A stretch of 9,533 nucleotides of DNA from Candidatus Thorarchaeota archaeon (GTDB taxonomy: Archaea; Asgardarchaeota; Thorarchaeia; Thorarchaeales; Thorarchaeaceae), in the NCBI GenBank assembly GCA_016840245.1, contig JAEOST010000239.1, positions 1-9,533 on the forward strand, given 5' to 3'. The notes under the pieces are model-generated. The model saw nothing but the letters and a program-made list of their open reading frames with translations. It was not told the origin of the DNA and made no database searches. The position numbers were made by a program, and so were the translations under genes. Position 1 is the stretch's first letter, and each line of letters starts with the position of its first letter. Of the stretch, positions 1-8,265 are shown in pieces.

Positions 1-1599
1 ACACCCCTCCATCCAACAGCCCTTGATGATTACTTCATCTTAGAGTATGGAATCTTCGAAGAATCTACTATGGAAAGCGCTAGAGTCTACGTTAGAAAAG
101 CAGGTACGAGTGCTTATACAATTCAGCAGGATATGCAGGCAAACTCAGCAGGAGTGAAGTATTTCGCGTTTGTGATGGGAGTCGAACCTGGACATTACGA
201 GTACTATGTTCATTTTGTCGACTCGTATAGGAATGAGGCTTTCAATGGAACACCAACATCACCAAATACATTCGAGATAATTGGAAACACTGCATGGGAG
301 TTTGAGAAACCAGATACAACCCTTGGATCCTCCTCACATGTATTTGATATGGGCAATACTTCAACTGGGGAAAATGTACTATACACTGCATCATGGAATG
401 ATCCATTAGATTTTGTCAAGGTCGACAAGCATGCCATAACTGGAGAACTACTTGACTCTGTGAATGTTTCTACAGCGGTTGGTGCCGTGATTGATTATTC
501 TGTATATACTGCCATGATCGATGGGGACACTGTTGATGATGTCGTCCTCCTGATCAGTAATCAGACATCGACCTATGCCTACGTTTACCATGGAAATAAC
601 ATGAGTCTATGGTATCTGTCTAAAGAACCACTAATGACGATAACAGATCTCAGATATCTTGCATTTGCAGACGATGACTCAGATGATCTTGAAGAGTTAC
701 ATATCCTAGATAATAGCAATCGACGACTCACAAGGATGGATGATAATGGCACCTGGTCATCTCAGAATTACGCAACTACGGAATCAATTGACACTGTAAC
801 AATATCCCCATCATCTGGAGATGGCGATTGGCAAATCATGACGGTGACCAATCGAACGAGAGTTGATTTCTATGACGCAGCCAATCTGACAGCATTGAGA
901 ACTTCGTTCTTGTACTTCGATCCTTCTTTTACAGAAATTGATGCACCGTTTGCGTTTGAGTACAACAATGCTTCAGACTCAACGCAACAAATCGGACTTC
1001 ATTACACACTATGGAATGCAACTGGTCCCGTAGCACGATTGTACTTCTTTGATGTGTTTACTCCAGATCTGAATGTGACTGCAATAGATCATAGAGATAT
1101 GCACGTGAAGCACATGATTGTCCATGATGTAAATGAGGATGGAACAGACGAGATATTTGCAATAACCTATGCCAACGAACTCTCACTCATCAATGTCACT
1201 CGACCCTTGGATATAATCTGGACTATGCCAATAGGAAGTGCAACACTCACAGGATACGTTGTAACTGATTTCGATGGAAACGGTGTTGACAATCTTGTAT
1301 TGTTTACTCACCAAGACCAGAAACTCAAAGCAGTCGACATGAGAGGATTCATCACTAGGGAAATACACCTCGGGGAAATCGTACTCAATCCAGTCGCAGT
1401 TGGCAATGCAGATCCAGGTCTTGGAGAAGACATAGCCGCATACCCAATCATCAAGGACTGGACAGCATACAAGGTCGGAGTCTATAGAGATCTTGACTGG
1501 TTCTACAGATTCAATGTAACTACTTCACTTCAATCAACTACAGTACTTCAAGGAGATCCAATAGTAGCAAAAGTCACTGTTCAGAACATCTTCGATTAA
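1..1599 (+). CDS. N-terminal part of giant surface protein: Ig-like domain plus FG-GAP/VCBS-like beta-propeller (5' partial)
   Basis: The frame is open from base 1 (532 visible codons), so the ATG at 70 is internal and the true start and any signal peptide lie upstream. Visible residues 1-95 look like an Ig/fn3-like domain (motif HYEYYVHFVDSYRNEA). Residues about 100-505 are a run of short beta-strands with acidic calcium-loop-like motifs: DGDTVDD (174), DDDSDD (224), DVNEDGTDE (376) and DFDGNGVDN (423). This is the FG-GAP/VCBS pattern of integrin-alpha-type beta-propellers; the number of blades is not resolved. The last ~30 residues start a further Ig-like module (VLQGDPIVAKV) that is cut off by TAA at 1597 and TAG at 1600. 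I see no cysteine, and many N-X-S/T sequons fit an exported glycoprotein. No membrane anchor is present in this part, and the same frame resumes directly after the stops with the rest of the module. I read it as the front half of the gene continuing at 1618. Substrate or binding partner is unknown. Confidence 0.82.
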   Translation, partial: TPLHPTALDDYFILEYGIFEESTMESARVYVRKAGTSAYTIQQDMQANSAGVKYFAFVMGVEPGHYEYYVHFVDSYRNEAFNGTPTSPNTFEIIGNTAWEFEKPDTTLGSSSHVFDMGNTSTGENVLYTASWNDPLDFVKVDKHAITGELLDSVNVSTAVGAVIDYSVYTAMIDGDTVDDVVLLISNQTSTYAYVYHGNNMSLWYLSKEPLMTITDLRYLAFADDDSDDLEELHILDNSNRRLTRMDDNGTWSSQNYATTESIDTVTISPSSGDGDWQIMTVTNRTRVDFYDAANLTALRTSFLYFDPSFTEIDAPFAFEYNNASDSTQQIGLHYTLWNATGPVARLYFFDVFTPDLNVTAIDHRDMHVKHMIVHDVNEDGTDEIFAITYANELSLINVTRPLDIIWTMPIGSATLTGYVVTDFDGNGVDNLVLFTHQDQKLKAVDMRGFITREIHLGEIVLNPVAVGNADPGLGEDIAAYPIIKDWTAYKVGVYRDLDWFYRFNVTTSLQSTTVLQGDPIVAKVTVQNIFD

Positions 1600-1815
1600 T
1601 AGGTTTCTGACGCAACTGTGACAATGACAGTTAGTCACTATATTGGTGGACAGATATCGCATCAGACGTCCGCATTATTGTATAGTCATATGGATTCTCA
1701 GTTTGTATATGATTCATCAGCTAATTATCCAATGGGTGTTGTTAACCTAACACTCGACATAGTTCATTCCGACTATCATTCAATATTCGGATATAGTCTA
1801 GATCAAGTAACCATA
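1510..1815 (+). other. Ig-like module interrupted by tandem in-frame stops TAA TAG
   Basis: One beta-sandwich module spans the end of the first reading frame and the beginning of the second. Before the stops it reads LQGDPIVAKVTVQNIFD and after them VSDATVTMTV, both in frame 1. The next module aligns without gaps: LQGGSKNVSVTVTDSLG, then FI, then VEDADVDVVI. Four A-type modules downstream also align gaplessly, with SN, TQ, NN or ND where the two stops sit. The stops therefore occupy exactly two loop codons of an otherwise intact domain. The alignment is seen directly; descent from a single gene is inference. Both TAA and TAG would have to be bypassed for a full-length product, and no known archaeal recoding system reads TAA. 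Confidence 0.8.
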
Positions 1816-4800
1816 AAGAGTCCCTTAGACGTGACTGTCTTTCATAATGGAGATGTCTTACAGGGAGGAAGTAAGAATGTATCCGTCACGGTAACAGATT
1901 CCCTTGGTTTCATTGTTGAAGATGCTGATGTCGATGTTGTTATTGATGCAACACAATATTCTGCAACGTTTGTCGATCCAAATTATGAGGTCTATATTCC
2001 TACAGTCACATGGCGAGCAGGGGATTATCCTATCGCAGTTACAGCAAACCATACATATGCTACCGCACAAGTTGCTGCTGGTGATAACTTCAGAGTTATG
2101 GTAGATACTTTTGTGATTTCGAATAACATCCCAACAACTATTGACCAAGAACAACCTCTTCAAGGATGGCTCAATATCACGGATCCATATACTAATGACT
2201 TTACCAGTGCTCAGGTGAGAATCGAAAGTGGAGAATATGAGTACACACTAACCGAATTCGATCCTGGGTGTTACTACCTCGATGAAATTGCGTCACTTCC
2301 AATTGGGAACTACACCTTTACAATCCGAATCAAGAGTCCATTTGCACCAGTTGAAGAGCAAGGTAATTTCTCCATTGTTATCACTGGAGATCTTGCACCA
2401 TCAGTTGAGTATCCACATGAAGTCGATGCGGGTACGAATTTCACATTATCAGTATTCATCTATGATTCATACGGAAGTACTCCAGATGGCTCTATGGCCA
2501 TTGTAGAATTCATTAGCGTGAACTATACTGCAGTTCATATGGGAGGTCCTGAGTATAGTATCGAACTGAATGCAAGTACTCACATCGGTTTACAGTACAT
2601 TACTGTTTATCTCAATAGCACATATGGAAATGATTGGGTCAATGTCTTTGATATCTACCTATATTCCAACGCCACAATAGTCCTAGATTCAGAGCAAGGC
2701 TGGACTCTTGTTCAAGGAACAACTACAACGTTACGGTTGAATCTTACTGATTGGAGCGGATACTGGATACAAGGGGCAGCTGTTACGCTACTGAGCCCAA
2801 CATCAATAGGTTTCGTAGATCATTATAATGGAACATATACCGTAGATCTATCAACATCCGGCTTTAGTCCAACTAACTACTCAGTGCTGATTTCGGTATT
2901 CCATGACTATCTTGCTGCAAATCAGACATCTCATCAGTTGTATATACAGGGAATAGTGGATGTGGAGATTGATGTTGAAACAATTATTCTTAACCATCAG
3001 AGCACTACGTTCAATTTCACTGTTAGCGATCAATACGGTAATCCGTTGTCCAACTTCAACTATGATATTGTATTCGGACCATCAAGCATCTCATCATCAT
3101 CAGCAACTCACCAATTCACTTGGTCGACAACTCCAAATGTAGCTCCAGGGGAACACTTGTTGAATATCACCATTACAGGTTCGTACTTGACTGCATCAAC
3201 TCACAATTTCACAATTGATGTCAGGGGAATTATGGATATCACAACGATATATCCTGCGGCGAATCAACACGTCAATCAAGCAGATGATGTAAACTTCACC
3301 ATCCGCGTTGAGGACCTACTTGGCACAAGAATGGTCGATGCATACGTTATTGCTCAAGTAGCAGGGAACACGTACGAGTTATTCCATATTGGAGCAGGAT
3401 ACTACAGCTCTAACATAAGCACGATAGGATTTCCATTAGGTTCATACAACACATCTATTCTGATTAGTCATGATTACATGGACTCGAATAGTACTTGGAG
3501 AGTATTCTTACTCTACGGACAAGCGGTTGTTACCCTGACAACAACGCCAACAACTCCAGTGAATCATCAAGATTTAACTTTCAATCTAACATTGACAGAT
3601 CAATTTGGCAATCCTATAAACAATGCAAGTTATTCAATCTTATTCAATGGTCAAAGTACATCTGGATTAACGAGTTCATACAAATTGTCTTGGACAATCA
3701 CACCCAATAGTCCACCAGGTATGTACACACTCAACGTTTCACTTGATGGAGGCTATCTCGTAGCTGAGATTTATCTGTTTGAAATCCAACTACAGGGTTC
3801 AATTTCAGAAACCATTCTATCTCCTTCAATGTACGCAATTAGCAATCAAGGTAGTGATGTCAATTTCACTGTGCATGTTCAAGATCTAATTGCTTCTAAC
3901 ATCACTGGAGCACAAGTGACCGTGTCAGTTCATGGTGGTTCATACATTCTGAGCATGACGACTAATGGGATTTACACGGTCGATGTGAGTACAATTGGTT
4001 TTCCACTGGGTTCCTACAATGCATCTATTACCATCTCCCATCCACACATGGAGAGTATGGCAACTTTTGTCATCTTCCTCCTTACTGGAGATGCTGTTCT
4101 TTCACTTGATTCTTCACCAGGGACTATCTACAACCACCTTGGAGCTACGTTTAATTTCACCATTCTAGATAGCTATGGAAATCCGATTAACTCTTACAAT
4201 TACTCGTTATCCTTCTCTTCTGGATATTCAACTTCAGGAGAAGGCTCTGATTACGTTCTCGAATGGAGCATTACTCCTGATGTGATACCTGGTTCTCATT
4301 GGTTGAATATCACTCTGAATTCAACATACCTCAATCCAGTGTCCTACAACTACAGTATACCTGTGTATGGTTCACCCTCTATTGCAATAGATACTCCTGT
4401 AGACTATAGCACTCATACTCAGGGGCAAGATATCAACTTCACAATAATTCTAGAGGATCTAATTGGCACACAAATAGAATCTGCTCAAGTTCGAGTTCTT
4501 CTAGCAGGAAGCACATATACACTCTCACAGGTTAGCAGTGGAGTCTATTCTCGAAACATCAGTACAGTCGGATTGAAACTGGATCAATACCAAGTAAATA
4601 TCACAATAATTCATAGTTACCTTGACACAGGTTATTCAGACATGGTCGTTATCCTCAGGGGAACTCCTGTCCTCACGGTGACCATGAATCCAAGTCCTGT
4701 TTCTAACAAAGAGAATGTCACATTCGATATGTCACTGACAGATCTCTATGGTAACCCAATCAATTCGTTCAACTATTCACTGCAGATTGAGAGCTATTCA

Positions 4801-7584
4801 AAATCAGTTCTCTCTAACTGGTATCAATTCTCATGGGAGATTGAACCTAATTGGATTCCAGGCAACTACTATCTAATTGTTGATGTAAACTCGACATTTG
4901 CATTCACTACTCAATTCAACGTAACCGTACCAGTAAAGGGAGTGTCTTCTGCAATACTGCTGGATCCTGTTGCGGGACTAGAATATTCACAGGGTGCAGT
5001 AATCAATTTCACGGTTCATGTTACAGATGAATTATTCAACAATATCACTGGAGCAGATGTTACTGTAGTTCTCTATGGCAGTAGTTTCAGTCTTAACATG
5101 ACTACTGATGGTATATACACTGGGAATGTCAGTACAATTGGACTTCCGCTTGGACTCTATACAGCAGCAATAACGGTGTCACAAGCATTCCTAGGTACGC
5201 AACATCTTACGGTAGACCTCGCATTACAAGGGGAAGCAGTAATCACATACTCTCTAGATTCTGAAACTCTCTTGAATCACGAAACCTCAACTCTCACCTT
5301 CACTGTTCAGGATCAATATGGTAATCCATTGAGTCCTTTCAACTATTCTGTTTCTTTTGGTTCTCTCTTTACTCAGGTGAACACTTCTAGTGGGTATATC
5401 TTGAATTGGACTCTGAATCCAACACTTCTTCCGGGAACATATAATCTCACCATTTCTGTAGGCAGTAATTACATTGTTCAAACGAACTATAGCTGGAGTG
5501 TCAATCTTCTCGGAACTCAATCAGCTTCTATTCAATCACCTCTTGTGGACCAAATTGTTGACCAAGGGGACCAACTTACTCTGTCCATCCATCTTCAAGA
5601 TCAGAACTCCAATGATATCAGCGGTGCAACGATAGTTGTCACGATAGGTAGTTCATCATACTCACTACTTGAGGTTTCAACGGGAGTTTACAATAGAACA
5701 ATTCAGACCACTCATCTATCCCTTGGTGAATACGAGGCAAAGATGTCTATCCAGCACTCCTATCTACAGACTACTAACATTGCAAGAAACTTCAGTCTAG
5801 TAGGTGATGCAAAGCTTAGCCTAATCTATGATCAACCTGTTATGGTTGGAGAAGATACGGTATTCACTGTTGGAATCTTTGACAAGTATGCGCACAGTGT
5901 TAATGGGTACAATTGGACAATCGAATTTCAAGGCGTGGTCTATTCTGGAACTATAGCTTCAGATCAGAATGAGTTTAATTTAACAATCTCAGTTGATGGA
6001 CCACCTAGTGTCTACAACTTCATCGTCAACATCACAAGCCCATATCTTCTTGATTCAGACTTCTTCCGTCCCGTAACGATTAGAAGTGGCGCTGTGTATA
6101 CACTGATCGACCCAATTTCAACAGACATCTTCATTCAAGGCGAAGATAGTATCCCATTTACAATCTCAGTCAAAGACGCACAAGGCAACGATATAGTAGA
6201 TGCAGTTGTTAGAGTGTCAATCTCAACTTCGCTCTACCGATTAACCTCTCTTGGTAATGGTACGTATCATTCTATGATCTCCACAGTTGGCCTCATATAC
6301 AAACCGTATCCCTACTACATCTATATCTCACATGGTTACATGGACCTTCTAGAGGTATCTGGGAATGTAACTGTTATCGCAGATCCAGTATTCTCCATTA
6401 GTACATCTTCAGTAGAGGCAGTACAGTACACAGCCTTCATGGTTAATGTGAGTGTTAGCGATCAATATGGAACTCCGGTTACTGGATTAGATATGGAAAT
6501 ACGGTTAGAGAATGCAACCCATAGTTTCCCACATACCGCTACTGAGATAGAGGACGGAATCTACAGTGTTACAATTGAGGATGTTTCATTCAGACATGGA
6601 TTTTATACGATTGCCGCAAGTGTTTCAGGTGAGATGTGTGTCGAGGAAGATGTTGACCCTATTTCTGTAGAAGTCGTCGTTCAGGAACCTGATCTTGATG
6701 CGATGTTTAGCCAACTCCCCTCCGAAATATGGGCTATGGCATTAGGGATGACTTTACTCATTAGTCTACTAGGGATGGGTCTTTATTTCAGGGTCGCTTC
6801 AAGTATCTCTAATGAAGCAGAATCTGTTGAACAGGCAGAAAGAGGAACCAAGCGCTTGGATCGAACATACGGAATCGTACTGATTGTTGGGATGGCAATC
6901 TTTGGACATTCATTGTATTCAGGAAGTATAGGTGATTATACTATGGCTTTGATTGAGTCAATCGTTATGATAGGGTTCTCAGTCCTCCTATACGGTCTCT
7001 GGTTGTACCGAGACTCATATTCTGCAATCCTACATACTCGCACTCTAAATAGGGGTAGAATAGCTGCAGGAATTTGGCACCTTGCCCTTGTACCAGTAAT
7101 GATAATCCAAATCTTGTTATATGGCAATCAAAACGAAACCTTCCAGGCACTTATTCTTGAAGAGAATGTCTTCAATATTATGGGAATACCACTTCCAATG
7201 ATTATCCTCACGATATTTGGTACGTACTTCAGCAGCATTGTAATTGTAGTTATCAATCACTACAGAGAAACAGGTAAGGGACTTCAGAGAATAGCCAACA
7301 TGGAATTCACAGGTACTCCTGCAAGTATAGTTGAAGGAGAGAGGTCACTTCTTGTTGAACGCACATCAAGTTCAATTAGAACAAAGTTCCTGATGTTCCT
7401 ACTTCTAGTTGGAGTTACAACTGTGACGTCATTGAACTTCGTACGAAGCGCAAACCTTGCATTTCTAATCCTCATTCCAGTAGTGTTCATTGTGATAATA
7501 CCATTTGTCTCATCGAAGATAATCGGATTTGCATCTGGTCGGAAATTCCGCAGACGACCAAAGGATGTAACCTATACACCCTGA
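1618..7584 (+). CDS. Giant Ig-like repeat surface protein with C-terminal seven-helix membrane domain
   Basis: This frame of 1988 codons from GTG 1618 ends in TGA. It consists of the rest of the split module (residues 1-65); three Ig-like domains (about 66-349); alternating A and B modules (350-1587); one more module with the motif SDQYGTPV (1588-1700); and seven predicted membrane helices (1704-1970). The module style (DQYGNP loop, short beta-strands) resembles bacterial Ig-like/invasin-type domains; this is family resemblance, not a database hit. I found only two cysteines (218 and 1674). Sequons are dense, about eight in the A2-B2 unit. There is no signal peptide at the GTG or at the next ATG (1624), and no convincing ribosome site upstream, only AGG 14 bases before GTG. 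So the ectodomain could hardly be exported if translation really began here. The natural reading is that it is the continuation of the frame ending at 1599. Likely role: a long adhesive or sensory stalk anchored in the membrane. Apart from the stops at 1597-1602 the frame is intact, so any lesion must be recent. Confidence 0.85.
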   Translation: MTMTVSHYIGGQISHQTSALLYSHMDSQFVYDSSANYPMGVVNLTLDIVHSDYHSIFGYSLDQVTIKSPLDVTVFHNGDVLQGGSKNVSVTVTDSLGFIVEDADVDVVIDATQYSATFVDPNYEVYIPTVTWRAGDYPIAVTANHTYATAQVAAGDNFRVMVDTFVISNNIPTTIDQEQPLQGWLNITDPYTNDFTSAQVRIESGEYEYTLTEFDPGCYYLDEIASLPIGNYTFTIRIKSPFAPVEEQGNFSIVITGDLAPSVEYPHEVDAGTNFTLSVFIYDSYGSTPDGSMAIVEFISVNYTAVHMGGPEYSIELNASTHIGLQYITVYLNSTYGNDWVNVFDIYLYSNATIVLDSEQGWTLVQGTTTTLRLNLTDWSGYWIQGAAVTLLSPTSIGFVDHYNGTYTVDLSTSGFSPTNYSVLISVFHDYLAANQTSHQLYIQGIVDVEIDVETIILNHQSTTFNFTVSDQYGNPLSNFNYDIVFGPSSISSSSATHQFTWSTTPNVAPGEHLLNITITGSYLTASTHNFTIDVRGIMDITTIYPAANQHVNQADDVNFTIRVEDLLGTRMVDAYVIAQVAGNTYELFHIGAGYYSSNISTIGFPLGSYNTSILISHDYMDSNSTWRVFLLYGQAVVTLTTTPTTPVNHQDLTFNLTLTDQFGNPINNASYSILFNGQSTSGLTSSYKLSWTITPNSPPGMYTLNVSLDGGYLVAEIYLFEIQLQGSISETILSPSMYAISNQGSDVNFTVHVQDLIASNITGAQVTVSVHGGSYILSMTTNGIYTVDVSTIGFPLGSYNASITISHPHMESMATFVIFLLTGDAVLSLDSSPGTIYNHLGATFNFTILDSYGNPINSYNYSLSFSSGYSTSGEGSDYVLEWSITPDVIPGSHWLNITLNSTYLNPVSYNYSIPVYGSPSIAIDTPVDYSTHTQGQDINFTIILEDLIGTQIESAQVRVLLAGSTYTLSQVSSGVYSRNISTVGLKLDQYQVNITIIHSYLDTGYSDMVVILRGTPVLTVTMNPSPVSNKENVTFDMSLTDLYGNPINSFNYSLQIESYSKSVLSNWYQFSWEIEPNWIPGNYYLIVDVNSTFAFTTQFNVTVPVKGVSSAILLDPVAGLEYSQGAVINFTVHVTDELFNNITGADVTVVLYGSSFSLNMTTDGIYTGNVSTIGLPLGLYTAAITVSQAFLGTQHLTVDLALQGEAVITYSLDSETLLNHETSTLTFTVQDQYGNPLSPFNYSVSFGSLFTQVNTSSGYILNWTLNPTLLPGTYNLTISVGSNYIVQTNYSWSVNLLGTQSASIQSPLVDQIVDQGDQLTLSIHLQDQNSNDISGATIVVTIGSSSYSLLEVSTGVYNRTIQTTHLSLGEYEAKMSIQHSYLQTTNIARNFSLVGDAKLSLIYDQPVMVGEDTVFTVGIFDKYAHSVNGYNWTIEFQGVVYSGTIASDQNEFNLTISVDGPPSVYNFIVNITSPYLLDSDFFRPVTIRSGAVYTLIDPISTDIFIQGEDSIPFTISVKDAQGNDIVDAVVRVSISTSLYRLTSLGNGTYHSMISTVGLIYKPYPYYIYISHGYMDLLEVSGNVTVIADPVFSISTSSVEAVQYTAFMVNVSVSDQYGTPVTGLDMEIRLENATHSFPHTATEIEDGIYSVTIEDVSFRHGFYTIAASVSGEMCVEEDVDPISVEVVVQEPDLDAMFSQLPSEIWAMALGMTLLISLLGMGLYFRVASSISNEAESVEQAERGTKRLDRTYGIVLIVGMAIFGHSLYSGSIGDYTMALIESIVMIGFSVLLYGLWLYRDSYSAILHTRTLNRGRIAAGIWHLALVPVMIIQILLYGNQNETFQALILEENVFNIMGIPLPMIILTIFGTYFSSIVIVVINHYRETGKGLQRIANMEFTGTPASIVEGERSLLVERTSSSIRTKFLMFLLLVGVTTVTSLNFVRSANLAFLILIPVVFIVIIPFVSSKIIGFASGRKFRRRPKDVTYTP
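2665..6378 (+). repeat. Protein-coding tandem array of alternating A and B Ig-like modules (7 A, 6 B)
   Basis: A modules start at 2665, 3226, 3796, 4369, 4939, 5512 and 6088; B modules start at 2950, 3517, 4087, 4660, 5230 and 5803. The A-to-A period is 561, 570, 573, 570, 573 and 576 bases (187-192 residues). A modules share a QGxxxNFTxxxxD start, a GxYxxxxSTxG[FL]PLG strand and an [IV]SHxY/M segment. B modules share NHxxxTFNFT, the D-x-Y-G-N-P-[IL] loop, a FNYS strand and a W-x-x-x-P-x-x-x-P-G turn. The DNA copies are clearly diverged, so this is an old duplication held in protein, not a fresh DNA tandem repeat. The central copies are the most alike; B5 and the module after A6 have lost much of the signature. 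Confidence 0.88.
6727..7581 (+). other. C-terminal seven-transmembrane region of the giant surface protein
   Basis: Seven hydrophobic segments are visible, at approximate protein residues 1704-1724, 1751-1768, 1775-1797, 1815-1836, 1855-1879, 1924-1944 and 1947-1968. Charges follow the positive-inside rule for an outside N-terminus. Loops after helices 1, 3 and 5 and the tail carry Arg/Lys (GTKRLDR, RTLNRGR, YRETGKGLQR, GRKFRRRPKD). Loops after helices 2, 4 and 6 are short and mostly polar or acidic (SGSIGD; NQNETFQALILEE; NFVRSAN). The third cytosolic loop is the longest, about 43 residues. I do not recognise the family. Helices 2 and 3 could be merged or split differently by a predictor, so the count is six or seven. 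Confidence 0.7.
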
Positions 7585-7593
7585 GGACATCAA

Positions 7594-8160
7594 CTAGAGT
7601 TTCAGAACATCGAGCTCTTCAAAGAACTTAGTTGTAAGAAAGGCGCGATAGGCGAAGCCTCCCCATCCTGAGAGTTCCATCAGCTGCTTGATTGGACCAA
7701 GCATTTCGTCCCGACTCGAAATCTTGACTTTGAAGATCTCGTATGTATCTTCTGGTTCCATTACTCCACCAATTTCATCTGCAAGAAAGACGAGTGACCT
7801 CCAGGGAATGATACCTTCGGGACACTTTACATTCAAAGTCATGTCTAAAACAAAACGGTTCAATTCAACGTCCAGTCCAGTCTCCTCTTTCATCTCTCGA
7901 ACTGCAGCATCTCCAAGCGATTCTCCAGGTTTTGCTCCACCAGAGGGAGCCCTATAGATTCCTGTACGAGCATAGTCATGTTTCTGAATAGTGACAAACC
8001 CTCCATCCTTTGGGATGAAACAGGTAAGATCATGCTGTCTTCCCTTTGAAGAACTCCTGCGTACCAGATCACATTCGAAGTCCATGAAATCGGCATCGAA
8101 AGAATACTGCTTAGGTGTACCATACCTCTCACATAATGCAGCAAATTCTTCATCTGTCAC
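7594..8160 (-). CDS. Nudix hydrolase
   Basis: The protein has 188 residues and starts at GTG 8160; an in-frame TAG at 8190-8188 with no ATG, GTG or TTG in between makes this the first possible start. Residues 74-96 (bases 7941-7873) are a perfect Nudix box GX5EX7REUXEEXGU: Gly74, Glu80, Arg88-Glu89, Glu92-Glu93, Gly95, Leu96. The Glu residues of REVxEE-type boxes bind the metal that drives hydrolysis of a nucleoside diphosphate linked to another group. A strand with PWRSLVFLAD follows the box, and the C-terminus is helical. About 40 residues precede the core fold and I do not recognise them. The substrate cannot be told from sequence: I see no clear ADP-ribose-specific or diadenosine signature. 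It ends in TAG, 9 bases from the stop of the convergent giant gene, leaving no room for a separate terminator. There is no signal peptide, so it should be cytosolic. No clear Shine-Dalgarno is seen before the GTG. Confidence 0.92.
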   Translation of the reverse strand: MTDEEFAALCERYGTPKQYSFDADFMDFECDLVRRSSSKGRQHDLTCFIPKDGGFVTIQKHDYARTGIYRAPSGGAKPGESLGDAAVREMKEETGLDVELNRFVLDMTLNVKCPEGIIPWRSLVFLADEIGGVMEPEDTYEIFKVKISSRDEMLGPIKQLMELSGWGGFAYRAFLTTKFFEELDVLKL

Positions 8161-8237
8161 GTCGTTCAGGATTAGTCGCCTAGGAAGCTAGATTGTACAC
8201 TTCCAAAAAGGATTGTGATTCGTATCTTGTCGCAACG

Positions 8238-8246
8238 AATATAAAG
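8238..8246 (+). promoter_or_regulatory. Archaeal TATA box for the beta-helix protein gene, possibly used in both directions
   Basis: AATATAAAG lies 34 bases before the ATG at 8280, with a purine-rich BRE-like ACGA just upstream. Transcription would be expected to start near 8268, giving a leader of roughly 10 bases. The complement reads CTTTATATT and is the only good TATA-like element upstream of the divergent Nudix gene, about 78 bases from its GTG. The assignment for the + gene is fair; use on the minus strand is inference. Confidence 0.6.
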
Positions 8247-8265
8247 TATGAATCCTATCCAGATT

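Noticed and set aside
70..72. ATG at 70 as the start of the first gene
   Set aside because: The frame is open to base 1 and the upstream residues (DDYFILEYGIFEES) look like part of the same Ig-like domain. No signal peptide follows the ATG.
1600..1602. Pyrrolysine-style readthrough of TAG
   Set aside because: TAG is directly preceded by in-frame TAA, which pyrrolysine machinery does not read, and TAG also ends the Nudix gene. Readthrough of TAG alone would not join the two halves.
6727..7581. True homology to animal adhesion GPCRs
   Set aside because: Only the general layout is shared. I see no DRY, NPxxY or GPS-type motif and no GAIN domain.
7585..7593. Terminator between the convergent genes
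   Set aside because: Only nine bases separate the two stops, with no T-run on either strand and no stable hairpin that I can see around them.
7890..8153. Second minus-strand reading frame inside the Nudix gene
   Set aside because: It lies in another frame over the perfect Nudix gene and shows no domain or coding character of its own.
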